Assembly (NCBI GenBank): GCA_029052375.1
Contig: JAIDJD010000251.1
Span: 1-9,775 of the forward strand
DNA length: 9,775 nt
Direction: 5' to 3'
Origin: Duncaniella sp.
GTDB taxonomy: Bacteria > Bacteroidota > Bacteroidia > Bacteroidales > Muribaculaceae
Shown here: piece by piece, positions 1 through 6,424 of the stretch
Layout of the letters: each line of letters begins with the position of its first letter
Numbering within the stretch: position 1 is the first letter of the stretch
Notes under the pieces: model-generated
The model's database searches: none
What the model was told of the DNA's origin: nothing
The model's input: only the letters and a program-made list of their open reading frames with translations
Translations under genes and position numbers: made by a program

Positions 1-67
1 GGCAAAGGCGGTGAGTATGCTGAACTTCATTGTCTGTCTGTTTTTATGGATTGCAGTGCTGAAATGC

Positions 68-113
68 AAATGGCTGGATGGGCTGAAAGGTTCAGCCCGC
101 CCAGCCATTTTTT
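68..113. terminator. Strong intergenic hairpin, probable (bidirectional) terminator
   Basis: A near-perfect stem-loop lies downstream of mdh. An outer stem of about ten pairs (AAATGGCTGG with CCAGCCATTT) and an inner stem of eight pairs (GGGCTGAA with TTCAGCCC) are separated by a 2x2 internal loop and closed by the triloop AGG. On the plus strand the stem runs into six T (108-113), a classic intrinsic terminator. On the minus strand, the direction of mdh, only a short T-rich stretch (ATTTGCATTT) follows. It can therefore end mdh about 40 nt past its stop, but its better polarity is for a plus-strand transcript entering from the left edge. Confidence 0.8.
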
Positions 114-151
114 CGGGGTTATTCCTTTGGATTCAGGTCGGCAGACGCTGG

Positions 152-1087
152 TCAGAGAGCGGCTGCGAGGGCCTCGTTGGTCTTGCGTACAGCGGCGGCG
201 CTCTTGGCGAAGAGTTCCTTCTCCTGGTCGTTGAGGTCAAACTCTACGATGCGCTCGATGCCGTTGCGGCCGATGATTGCGGGGACGCCGATGCAGAGGT
301 CCTTCTCGCCATACTCGCCGTCGAGGAGGGCCGAGCAGGAGATGAGCTTCTTCTCGTTGTGGAGGACAGCCTTGACCATCTGGGCTCCTGCCGCACCGGG
401 AGCATACCATGCCGAGGTGCCGAGGAGCTTGGTGAGGGTGGCGCCGCCTACCATTGTGGCGGCGGCTACCTTCTCGAGCTCTTCAGCCGAGAGATACTCG
501 GATGCGGGTACGCCGCGGTATGCGGCATAGCGGGTGAGGGGTATCATGGTGGTGTCGCCGTGGCCGCCGATGACGATGCCCTCTACCTCGGTGGCGTTGG
601 CGCCCATGGCCTGGGAGAGGTAGTATTTGAAGCGGGCGCTGTCGAGGGCGCCGCCCATGCCGATGATACGGTTCTTGGGCAGACCGCTCACCTTGTGGAT
701 GAGGTAGGTCATGGTGTCCATGGGGTTGGAGATACAGATGATGATGGCGTTGGGAGAGTGGGCGAGAACCTGGTCTGTGACGCTCTTGACGATGCCTGCG
801 TTGACGCCGATGAGCTCCTCGCGGGTCATGCCGGGCTTGCGGGGAATGCCTGAGGTGATCACTACGACGTCGCTGCCCTCGGTGGCCGCATAGTCGTTGG
901 TGACGCCGCTAAGCACGGTGTTGAGGTTGAGGATCGATGCTGTCTGCATGATGTCCATGGCCTTGCCTTCAGACACGCCTTCCTTGATGTCGAGGAGGAC
1001 TACTTCATCGGCGATGCCGCAAGTTACCAGGACATTCGCACATGTTGCGCCTACGTTGCCGGCGCCTACTACTGTTACCTTTGACAT
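152..1087 (-). CDS. mdh: Malate dehydrogenase (LDH-like, NAD-dependent)
   Basis: Cytoplasmic enzyme that interconverts malate and oxaloacetate with NAD(H). In Bacteroidales it serves mainly the reductive succinate/propionate branch. The protein has 311 residues, the usual length for the LDH-like MDH group. The N-terminal Rossmann fold shows the nucleotide motif GAGNVG (8-13) and an acidic residue at the end of beta-2 (Asp33 in LLDIKE) typical of NAD rather than NADP preference. Substrate and catalytic residues are in place: Arg83 and Arg89 in the mobile loop RKPGMTR, Asn121 (NPMD), Asp149 and Arg152 (GGALDSARFK) and His176 (GGHGDTT). The family-typical stretch GGATLTKLLGTSAWYAPGAA is at 214-233. 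The ATG at 1087 starts directly at the Rossmann strand. It is the last of four minus-strand genes but has its own promoter 27-59 bp upstream, so it is probably expressed independently of the glycan genes before it. Function is confident; substrate choice over lactate rests on overall similarity to Bacteroidales MDH. Confidence 0.97.
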   Translation of the reverse strand: MSKVTVVGAGNVGATCANVLVTCGIADEVVLLDIKEGVSEGKAMDIMQTASILNLNTVLSGVTNDYAATEGSDVVVITSGIPRKPGMTREELIGVNAGIVKSVTDQVLAHSPNAIIICISNPMDTMTYLIHKVSGLPKNRIIGMGGALDSARFKYYLSQAMGANATEVEGIVIGGHGDTTMIPLTRYAAYRGVPASEYLSAEELEKVAAATMVGGATLTKLLGTSAWYAPGAAGAQMVKAVLHNEKKLISCSALLDGEYGEKDLCIGVPAIIGRNGIERIVEFDLNDQEKELFAKSAAAVRKTNEALAAAL

Positions 1088-1113
1088 TTTGTATCTTATT
1101 TGGTTTTGCGCTA

Positions 1114-1146
1114 CAAAATTAATGAAAAATTTCCATAATAGCCAAA
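1114..1146 (-). promoter_or_regulatory. Bacteroidales-type promoter of mdh
   Basis: Read on the minus strand, TTTG (1146-1143) is followed after 21 bp by TAATTTTG (1121-1114). This matches the Bacteroidales primary-sigma consensus TTTG, 19-21 bp, TAnnTTTG. Transcription would start a few bases past the -7 box, near 1110, leaving a leader of about 20 nt before the mdh ATG. The leader is A-rich and has no Shine-Dalgarno motif. Confidence 0.75.
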
Positions 1147-1148
1147 TT

Positions 1149-1172
1149 GGCCCGATAATTTTTCATCGGTCC
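1149..1172 (-). terminator. Small hairpin after the beta-helix gene, possible weak terminator
   Basis: The stem GGaCCGAT / ATCGGgCC (seven pairs with one A-G mismatch) encloses an 8-nt A-rich loop. It begins 9 nt after the stop of the beta-helix gene and ends just before the -33 box of the mdh promoter. On the minus strand only AATTT follows, so it is weak as an intrinsic terminator. It could still attenuate read-through into mdh or protect the 3' end of the upstream message. Confidence 0.35.
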
Positions 1173-1180
1173 GGCGGGGG

Positions 1181-3661
1181 TTATTTCCACTCTGCCTCGA
1201 GGCGCGAGAGGAGGGTGGCCGAGGCCCCGGCCGAGCCCGTGTGCTGGACTCCGAGAGCGGCGTCCCACGGTCCGCGGGCCACGGGCGCGGAGATGCTGAC
1301 GGAGGGGTGGACAGAGGGGTCTGAGGATGCTGCGGGCTCGGCTCCGGTCGATGCCGTGGCTGTCAGCGTCCCGTCTGCGAGGACGAGCTCTACGACACAA
1401 GGGGTGCGGTAGCACGACGATGCCGCCGGCTCGGATATCGGGGTGGCGTGTCCCTCCTTGATGCTCATGAGCGTGAAGGTGACGGCTCTGTCATAGTCCG
1501 GCGTGCGCTGTATGCGCAGGGAGTAGCCCGTCAGGGTGGCCGGGTCAAAGCCTATGTAGAGGTCCATGTACTGGTCTGTGGCGCTCCCGAAGCCCTGGCC
1601 CACGGGCTTGGCGGGGTGCAGCTCCCACCTCAGCCTCATGCTCTGGCACTCCTTGCGGCAGGGCGTGTAGAAGAGGCGTGCGCCTTTCGAGGCCTGTACC
1701 AGGCCCTTGCCCTTGGCCGCGGCGTCGGCTCCGTGGCCGTAATACCATGCGTTGTGAGGGTCGGGCTCCCACTCCTGGCGGGCGGTGTCGCCGGGCTTGA
1801 AGGCGTCGATGGTCCACGCCCCGGCCATCAGGCGGGGCTGATAGGCCGCGTGCAGGTCGGAGAAGTCTGTCGAGAGGCTCTTCTGCTCGCCGGACAGAGT
1901 GCCGAGATGGCGTATGCCTATCTCTGCGGGATATGCCGCCTCCACGGCCTTGCCGCGCTCTGTACCGCCGGCCTCGGGCGAGACTAGGGCAAAGATGCGG
2001 CACCCCTTGTCGGCGCGCGTCAGGGTGTAGGTGCGGTGTGTGGAGACGCGTCCCTGGCATATGGCCACGGCGTCTTCTATCGACGGGGTTGTGCCGCGCA
2101 GCCATATCACGTGCGAGCGGTCGTCCTCCTCGCCTGCGAGGGCAGACCGCAGGGTCAGTGTCCTGCCGGCCTTGTCTGACGTTATCTCGGGCGTGGCGGT
2201 GAAGGTCGGGGCCGGGCGCAGCAACGGCGCTGCCTTGACCTCGGCCCTCGCGCGCAGCCCGTATCTGTTCGAGGCCGAGATGTATCCGCGTGCCTCCTCG
2301 GGCCACGGATTGGCGCTGCAGACGGTGTCGCCGGATATGGAGGCGAATGTGGGGCAGGTATAGCTCGGCCTGACGTCCGACGCGGCGGGATAGCCGCCCC
2401 AGAGCAGTGCGCAGGGGCGGACAGGGGCAGAGTCGCCCGCGGCCTTGAGGCTGTATCTTGAGCGCGGGAAGGCGAGTGTCACGGGCAGTCCTGTCAGGGG
2501 GCGTCCCAGGGTCTTCTCGGCTTCGGCTATGGCCTCTCTCTGGCCGAGGGGGTCCCAGCCGTCGGTGCCGCGGACAAGGTTGTACACATTGTATATGTGC
2601 GAGCCGTCGGGGAGAGATATCTTGTAGGCGTCCATGAGAGGTGTGCCGTCGAGGCTCACCCATACCTCGGGACGGTCCGGGTCAACTTTTATGGGGCGGC
2701 CGTTGAGGGTGACGCCGCTCTGGTAGCATACCGCCGGGCCCTCGTCCCTGGACCATAGCGGAGGCTGGGCGTTGTCGCGGCCGGGAGTGGAAAACCGTGT
2801 GTCTATCATCGAGACCGCCCCCGGCACCTTGGTCAGATGCTGGCGCGAGGAGGTCAGCGTGGCGATGTCGCAGTCCATGAAGACGGCCCCGGTGGCGTCG
2901 GTGCTGTAGAACGGCTTGGTGCTGTAGAACATGAACGTGCATCTGTAGTAGACCCCCGAGCCTGAGAGGGCGTCGTCTGTACACTCGAAATAACATCTGT
3001 CGTACAGCGAGCGCCTCGCGCCCACGAAGGGACAGAGGTTGAGACGGCTGACAAAACGGCAATTCTCGGCCAGGAGCCTGTCCGTGTCCCGGCAGATGCC
3101 TACCTGGGCCTGCACTATAGAGCTGTTGCGCCTCTTGCGCCCGAGCTCGGGAAGGGCCGGGTATTCGAGGTCTGTGTTGCAGTAGTTGCCGAATGTCATG
3201 TCCCTGAGCGTCAGCGACGCGCCCTCGTAGTGCATCAGCGTGAAGTTGCCCATGGCTCCCTGGGTCTGGCCGCGGTTGGCCGCGAAGACCGTCAGCGCGG
3301 GGTCTTCCGACGTTGCGGCTATGGTCAGGCTGTCCATCTTCAGCTCTATGGCATACGGTATCTTCTCGCCCTTGCGCGGCTCGCGCACGGCAGGGTCGTC
3401 GGGGTCGTCGAGCCAGTAGACGCCCGGCGCCACCACCAGTGTTCCACTGCCGGCTCTCTCTATGGCTCTCAGAGCCTTCAGCGGGTCTGAATAACAGTAC
3501 TCGGAAGGGTTGTCTTGGCCGAGCGACGCATCCAGCAGGATAGCGGACGGCCCGAGGGTGTAGACAGAGTCCGGCGTCTCAGCCGTCTTTGCCTGTGACG
3601 CGAGTGCGGCGCCGGGCATTGTCAGAGACAGCAGTATGGATTTCAGCAATATTGATTTCAT
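1181..3661 (-). CDS. Secreted right-handed beta-helix protein, degenerate pectin-methylesterase-like, with C-terminal jelly-roll domain
   Basis: Predicted exported protein of 826 residues; its substrate is not known. An N-terminal signal peptide (about 1-24, MKSILL... then ALASQA) has no lipobox Cys, so it is probably released into the periplasm or beyond. Residues about 40-300 read as a parallel beta-helix, opening with the pectin-lyase-type LKALRAI...GTLVVAPGVYWL. Residues 195-265 line up by eye with pectin methylesterases (CE8): NCRF, then RSLYDRCYFECTDDALSG, then YYRCTF. Asp230 falls on one catalytic Asp and Arg295 (STPGRD) may replace the Arg of LGRPW, but the QD dyad appears as Leu207-Asn208. 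A linker with YNVYNLVRGTDGWDPLG (358-373) leads to an Ig-like segment (about 484-575). A concanavalin/laminin-G-like beta sandwich follows (about 600-826, with DLYIGFDPATLTGYSLRIQR). It starts 48 bp after the flippase stop, so it is probably in the same operon and may act on the glycan that system exports. Other possibilities are a pectin-binding or pectin-degrading protein unrelated to the flippase, or an adhesin. Confidence 0.72.
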   Translation of the reverse strand: MKSILLKSILLSLTMPGAALASQAKTAETPDSVYTLGPSAILLDASLGQDNPSEYCYSDPLKALRAIERAGSGTLVVAPGVYWLDDPDDPAVREPRKGEKIPYAIELKMDSLTIAATSEDPALTVFAANRGQTQGAMGNFTLMHYEGASLTLRDMTFGNYCNTDLEYPALPELGRKRRNSSIVQAQVGICRDTDRLLAENCRFVSRLNLCPFVGARRSLYDRCYFECTDDALSGSGVYYRCTFMFYSTKPFYSTDATGAVFMDCDIATLTSSRQHLTKVPGAVSMIDTRFSTPGRDNAQPPLWSRDEGPAVCYQSGVTLNGRPIKVDPDRPEVWVSLDGTPLMDAYKISLPDGSHIYNVYNLVRGTDGWDPLGQREAIAEAEKTLGRPLTGLPVTLAFPRSRYSLKAAGDSAPVRPCALLWGGYPAASDVRPSYTCPTFASISGDTVCSANPWPEEARGYISASNRYGLRARAEVKAAPLLRPAPTFTATPEITSDKAGRTLTLRSALAGEEDDRSHVIWLRGTTPSIEDAVAICQGRVSTHRTYTLTRADKGCRIFALVSPEAGGTERGKAVEAAYPAEIGIRHLGTLSGEQKSLSTDFSDLHAAYQPRLMAGAWTIDAFKPGDTARQEWEPDPHNAWYYGHGADAAAKGKGLVQASKGARLFYTPCRKECQSMRLRWELHPAKPVGQGFGSATDQYMDLYIGFDPATLTGYSLRIQRTPDYDRAVTFTLMSIKEGHATPISEPAASSCYRTPCVVELVLADGTLTATASTGAEPAASSDPSVHPSVSISAPVARGPWDAALGVQHTGSAGASATLLSRLEAEWK

Positions 3662-3709
3662 GGTATGATGGTGTTTCGGTGTTGGTTGGCCGGCCGGCGC
3701 CGCTCCCTG

Positions 3710-5227
3710 TCAGGCTTTGCGGCGGAATGGCATACGGTCTATGAGCGAGCGTACTATGGATTTCTCGTAGTCGTTCATCGATGTCTTCGCGAGCACCAGG
3801 CAATAGACGGCCGTGTATCCCGCCACCCATAGCCCGAGGACAAGCCACGAGCCTATGCCGAAGTGGCGTACCGCTATGAGGCCCGCGAGGGTTACAGCCG
3901 CCGGCCCGATGGCCATGCGGCATATCTCCTTCCAGAACTCCGGGATGTCGAGGCGCTGTCTCTTGAAGTAGTAGAGGTTCATCGTCAGCCACTGTCCGGC
4001 AAAGAGGGCGCTTGTGACACCTATGGCACAGCCTGTGGCTCCGTAATGCCTGGCCAGCGCCACTTGCAGCGGGAAGCTCAGGACAGAGATGCAGAGATAG
4101 GAGAGAGACCTGAACTTGATCTGTCCGCGTGCGAGCATTATTGTGTTGCCGACATTCTGTATCAGGGGGCATAGCAGGATGCCGAAGAACATCAGGGTGA
4201 TGATGTAGGCCTGGCCGTATCCCGGGCCTGCCCACAGAGATATGAACGCCTTGCCGAACACCGCAAACCCCGAGAGAATAAGCCCCATCAGGCAGAACTG
4301 CAGGCGCCCGGTGCGGATGAAGAGGTCAGAGATTTCGCGGTCGCGCCCGGATTCGGCGGCCATCACCGTCACTCTCGGCAGAAGCACCGATGATACGGAG
4401 GTCGACATGGACATATAGAGGTTCATCAGCGTTATGGACACCGAGTAGATAGCCACGGCCACCGTGCCGCAGTACACGCCGAGTATGAACTGTCCGGTGC
4501 TCCAGTAGATGCGGTCCACGATGGCCCCGAGGAAGTTCCACCAGCTGAAAATCATCACCTCGCGCAGCAGGCAGAGGTCGAGGTTGTCGAATCTCAGCCT
4601 TATCCTCAGCTTCCAGCGGCAGTACAGGAAGTTTGCCAGCAGTGTCCCGAGGCTGAAGACGGTCTGCACCACAACGAGCGCTATGGCCTTGTAGCCCATG
4701 TAGAGCACACACACGAGCACAGCCGTGGAGAGCAGGATGCGCGTGATGTTGACCACGCGCTGGAACACAAAGCGCTCGTAGGCCGATATTATGGACCCGA
4801 ACAGGCTGAAGGGGAATGTGATGGCGAGATTGCCTGCCATCAGGGCCATCATGATGCGCGCCTGCCCGAGCTCGTCGGGCGTCATGGTGCGGTCGAACAT
4901 ACGGTCGACATTGAAATACAGCGCTATGCCGGCGATGGTCACCAGCACGCCGATGGCGGTGTATCCGGCGAGAAACATCCCGTACAGCCTCCACTCGTCT
5001 TCCTTTGTGCCCGTGGCCTTGATCTTTGCGGCATAGCGGACAATGGACGAGCCGAAGCCGAAGTCGAGCAGGGTGAGATATGCTATCACGGAGGCCACCA
5101 GCGAATAGAGGCCATACTGGTTCTGCCCGAGGCATCCGAGCATATATGGGGTGTAGAGCAATCCCGTGAGGACATTGAGGATCACTATCACATAGTTGAG
5201 TATGGCTCCCGCTCTCAGCTGGTTCAT
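3710..5227 (-). CDS. Oligosaccharide/polysaccharide flippase (Wzx-like, MOP superfamily)
   Basis: Inner-membrane protein of 505 residues, the normal size for Wzx/RfbX-type flippases that move lipid-linked oligosaccharides from the cytoplasmic to the periplasmic face. Reading the hydrophobicity gives about 14 membrane segments, near residues 7-30, 38-58, 84-106, 124-147, 160-178, 180-202, 226-250, 253-275, 310-330, 340-365, 372-392, 396-418, 434-454 and 459-480. The N-terminus (AGAILNYVIVILNVLTGLLYTPYML...GQNQYGLYSLVAS...DFGFGSSIVRY) is typical of the Polysacc_synt family, including a charged pair inside the first bundle. The short C-terminus is basic (RMPFRRKA). The ATG start lies 17 bp after the stop of the glycosyltransferase gene, a strong sign of co-transcription. 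No Wzy polymerase or WaaL-like ligase is in the window, so any partners lie elsewhere. The substrate cannot be read from sequence. A teichoic-acid- or lipid-II-type flippase is less likely. Confidence 0.9.
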   Translation of the reverse strand: MNQLRAGAILNYVIVILNVLTGLLYTPYMLGCLGQNQYGLYSLVASVIAYLTLLDFGFGSSIVRYAAKIKATGTKEDEWRLYGMFLAGYTAIGVLVTIAGIALYFNVDRMFDRTMTPDELGQARIMMALMAGNLAITFPFSLFGSIISAYERFVFQRVVNITRILLSTAVLVCVLYMGYKAIALVVVQTVFSLGTLLANFLYCRWKLRIRLRFDNLDLCLLREVMIFSWWNFLGAIVDRIYWSTGQFILGVYCGTVAVAIYSVSITLMNLYMSMSTSVSSVLLPRVTVMAAESGRDREISDLFIRTGRLQFCLMGLILSGFAVFGKAFISLWAGPGYGQAYIITLMFFGILLCPLIQNVGNTIMLARGQIKFRSLSYLCISVLSFPLQVALARHYGATGCAIGVTSALFAGQWLTMNLYYFKRQRLDIPEFWKEICRMAIGPAAVTLAGLIAVRHFGIGSWLVLGLWVAGYTAVYCLVLAKTSMNDYEKSIVRSLIDRMPFRRKA

Positions 5228-5244
5228 GTCTTGTCCGGTTTCTT

Positions 5245-6171
5245 TCAGCTTATGGTCCTGATTATCTCCCTGCGGTATGAGTCCATCCCAGGTATGCTGT
5301 CAGAGACCTCGCCGTATGCCTCGTTGGTATATTTGCCCGGGACAGGAACCTTGTCGGTGGCACCCATCCTCATCCATTCATATTCGATGTCGATATGCCC
5401 CAGGTCTATGGCCTGGTATCCGGCCTGCGAGAGGTCGTATGCGAGGACTGTCGCCGTCATGCCGAGCGCACACAGCACGAGGGTCTGCGCGGGGTCGTCC
5501 GCGGTCGGGGGCACGGCCTCTTTCACGGCAGAGAGTATCTTGTCATACTGTCCCCACGCATCCGTGGGCGGACATAGTATGCGCTTCACGTCCGAGGCTT
5601 CGCAGAAGAGGTCGTTGCCGGCCCCGAGCCTTGTCTTCTCGCCCTCGACTATCAGTATGTTGCGTCCGCTCCAGATAGCCTGCATACCATTGAGATGCTC
5701 CCTGCACCGGCTCTTGTCCTTGTGCGAGAGATAAAACCTTGTGAAGAGCGAGTCGCCGTAGCGGTACGAACGGTCGAGCAGAGGCAAGACCTTGTTCAGC
5801 TTGCCGGCGGCATAGCTCTCCCAGTAGGCGGCGGCCTTGCTCCTGAGATACGAAGTCCCGCCGGCGAACAGGCATCCGGGGAGGCATACGAGACAGTCTG
5901 TCTGTGATGAGACGCTCTCAAGTACCTCCTTTAGCCTCAGGCCCAGGCTGTCGTCATAGCTCTGGAAGCCCGACTCGAGCGAACTGTCATATCCGTGGAC
6001 GGCGCGGAGTATCATGTTCAGCTCTCCGTCTCCAAACCGGGCCGCCGAACATCTCCTCTCTGTCAAGGCCTCTGTGGTCTCGCCGGCAGACATCACCCTT
6101 ATCTCCCTGCGCCGGCGGGAGAGCAGGGCGAACCTCAGTTTGTGATATGCTTTTAGAAGGAGTGCTTTCAA
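5245..6171 (-). CDS. GT-D-fold glycosyltransferase (DUF1792 / SP_1767-like family)
   Basis: Probable cytoplasmic glycosyltransferase of 308 residues. Family landmarks appear in order: ARFGDGE (44-50), whose Asp48-Gly-Glu50 is the likely DXE metal/nucleotide-sugar motif described for the GT-D fold; a YRYGDSLFTRFY block (136-147); a Rossmann-like strand and loop, NILIVEGEKTRLGAGNDLF (171-189); CPPTDAWGQYDKI (200-212); and LVLCALGMTATVLAYDLS (231-248) leading to GHIDIEYEW (258-266). Characterised relatives add a sugar to serine-rich-repeat adhesin glycans or sit in capsule clusters; donor and acceptor here are unknown. The N-terminal 25 residues are basic and amphipathic and could hold it at the membrane. 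The start is TTG at 6171, the only in-frame start before a stop at 6226-6228. Its T-TGA overlap with a ten-codon frame is noted separately. Internal Met27 is an alternative start that would still keep ARFGDGE. It is first of a three-gene run with the flippase and beta-helix protein. Confidence 0.85.
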   Translation of the reverse strand: MKALLLKAYHKLRFALLSRRRREIRVMSAGETTEALTERRCSAARFGDGELNMILRAVHGYDSSLESGFQSYDDSLGLRLKEVLESVSSQTDCLVCLPGCLFAGGTSYLRSKAAAYWESYAAGKLNKVLPLLDRSYRYGDSLFTRFYLSHKDKSRCREHLNGMQAIWSGRNILIVEGEKTRLGAGNDLFCEASDVKRILCPPTDAWGQYDKILSAVKEAVPPTADDPAQTLVLCALGMTATVLAYDLSQAGYQAIDLGHIDIEYEWMRMGATDKVPVPGKYTNEAYGEVSDSIPGMDSYRREIIRTIS

Positions 6172-6200
6172 GATCTGGAATTGTAGAGGTGAAAATTCAT
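6168..6200 (-). other. Possible ten-codon leader ORF overlapping the GT-D start
   Basis: An ATG at 6200-6198 opens a ten-codon frame (MNFHLYNSRS) whose TGA stop (6170-6168) overlaps the TTG start of the glycosyltransferase as TTGA, a geometry common in translational coupling. The predicted transcription start from the promoter at 6206-6236 falls within a few bases of this ATG, so it would be leaderless or nearly so. Ten codons can arise by chance and there is no Shine-Dalgarno support, so I list it as a candidate only. Confidence 0.2.
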
Positions 6201-6205
6201 GACTG

Positions 6206-6236
6206 CAAAAATACTCAATTTGAAACTAATGGCAAA
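6206..6236 (-). promoter_or_regulatory. Bacteroidales-type promoter of the glycan operon
   Basis: On the minus strand TTTG (6236-6233) is followed after exactly 19 bp by TATTTTTG (6213-6206), a full match to TTTG, 19-21 bp, TAnnTTTG. Transcription should start near 6202-6199, giving a leader of about 30 nt before the TTG start of the GT-D gene. The whole region is AT-rich compared with the flanking genes. It is the only promoter match I see upstream of the GT-D, flippase and beta-helix genes, supporting a single transcript. Confidence 0.75.
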
Positions 6237-6330
6237 ATGAATCGTCGCTGTTGGCCGGCAAATGGTGGCGTCCCCGTGTTGCTTAACCCTTTTTAATATC
6301 CTAAGGGCGGGGTGATTGGGAGAAAATTCG

Positions 6331-6338
6331 TATCTTTG
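6331..6338 (+). promoter_or_regulatory. Probable -7 promoter element of the chaperone/OstA-like operon
   Basis: TATCTTTG matches the Bacteroidales -7 consensus TAnnTTTG perfectly. No TTTG stands at the expected -33 distance (6306-6311 reads GCGGGG), so this is a half match and may need an activator or an alternative sigma factor. Start of transcription near 6342 would give a leader of about 80 nt before the GTG at 6425. It diverges from the glycan-operon promoter about 95 bp away. Confidence 0.5.
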
Positions 6339-6349
6339 GGCCGGATTTT

Positions 6350-6382
6350 GCGGCCATGCCGCCAAGTCTTGGCCCTCAGGGC
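6350..6382 (+). promoter_or_regulatory. Chain of three overlapping triloop hairpins in the chaperone leader
   Basis: Three small inverted repeats follow each other, each sharing two bases with the next: GCGGC-CAT-GCCGC (6350-6362), GCCAA-GTC-TTGGC (6361-6373) and GCCC-TCA-GGGC (6372-6382). All have 3-nt loops. Because the ends are shared, adjacent hairpins compete slightly. They would lie at the 5' end of the leader predicted for the peptidylprolyl isomerase gene, so mRNA stability or a protein-binding role is possible. No known riboswitch or leader family is recognised. Confidence 0.3.
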
Positions 6383-6424
6383 TGAATTTGTCACACCGTA
6401 ATATTCATAATCCGATATAATAAC

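Noticed and set aside
1..14. Tail of a plus-strand gene ending in TGA at 12-14
   Set aside because: Only three codons are visible, which is too little to call a coding region; it is mentioned only with the terminator.
11..853. 280-codon plus-strand open frame across mdh
   Set aside because: It is antisense to a clear malate dehydrogenase with all catalytic residues. Long antisense frames are expected in GC-rich coding DNA, and its protein is low-complexity Gly/Ala/Val/Leu-rich with no recognisable motif.
1545..2663. 372-codon minus-strand frame inside the beta-helix gene
   Set aside because: It overlaps the beta-helix gene in another frame and gives an Arg/Pro/His-rich product, typical of a shifted reading of GC-rich sequence.
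3662..3709. GC-rich palindromes (GGCGCC, GGCCGGCC) between the flippase and beta-helix genes
   Set aside because: They do not form an extended stem followed by a T run, so I do not call a terminator; the 48-bp gap fits an operon.
6168..6365. 65-codon minus-strand frame in the intergenic region
   Set aside because: It spans the -33/-7 promoter of the glycan operon, so a transcript from that promoter would carry only its last ten codons; the rest shows no motif.
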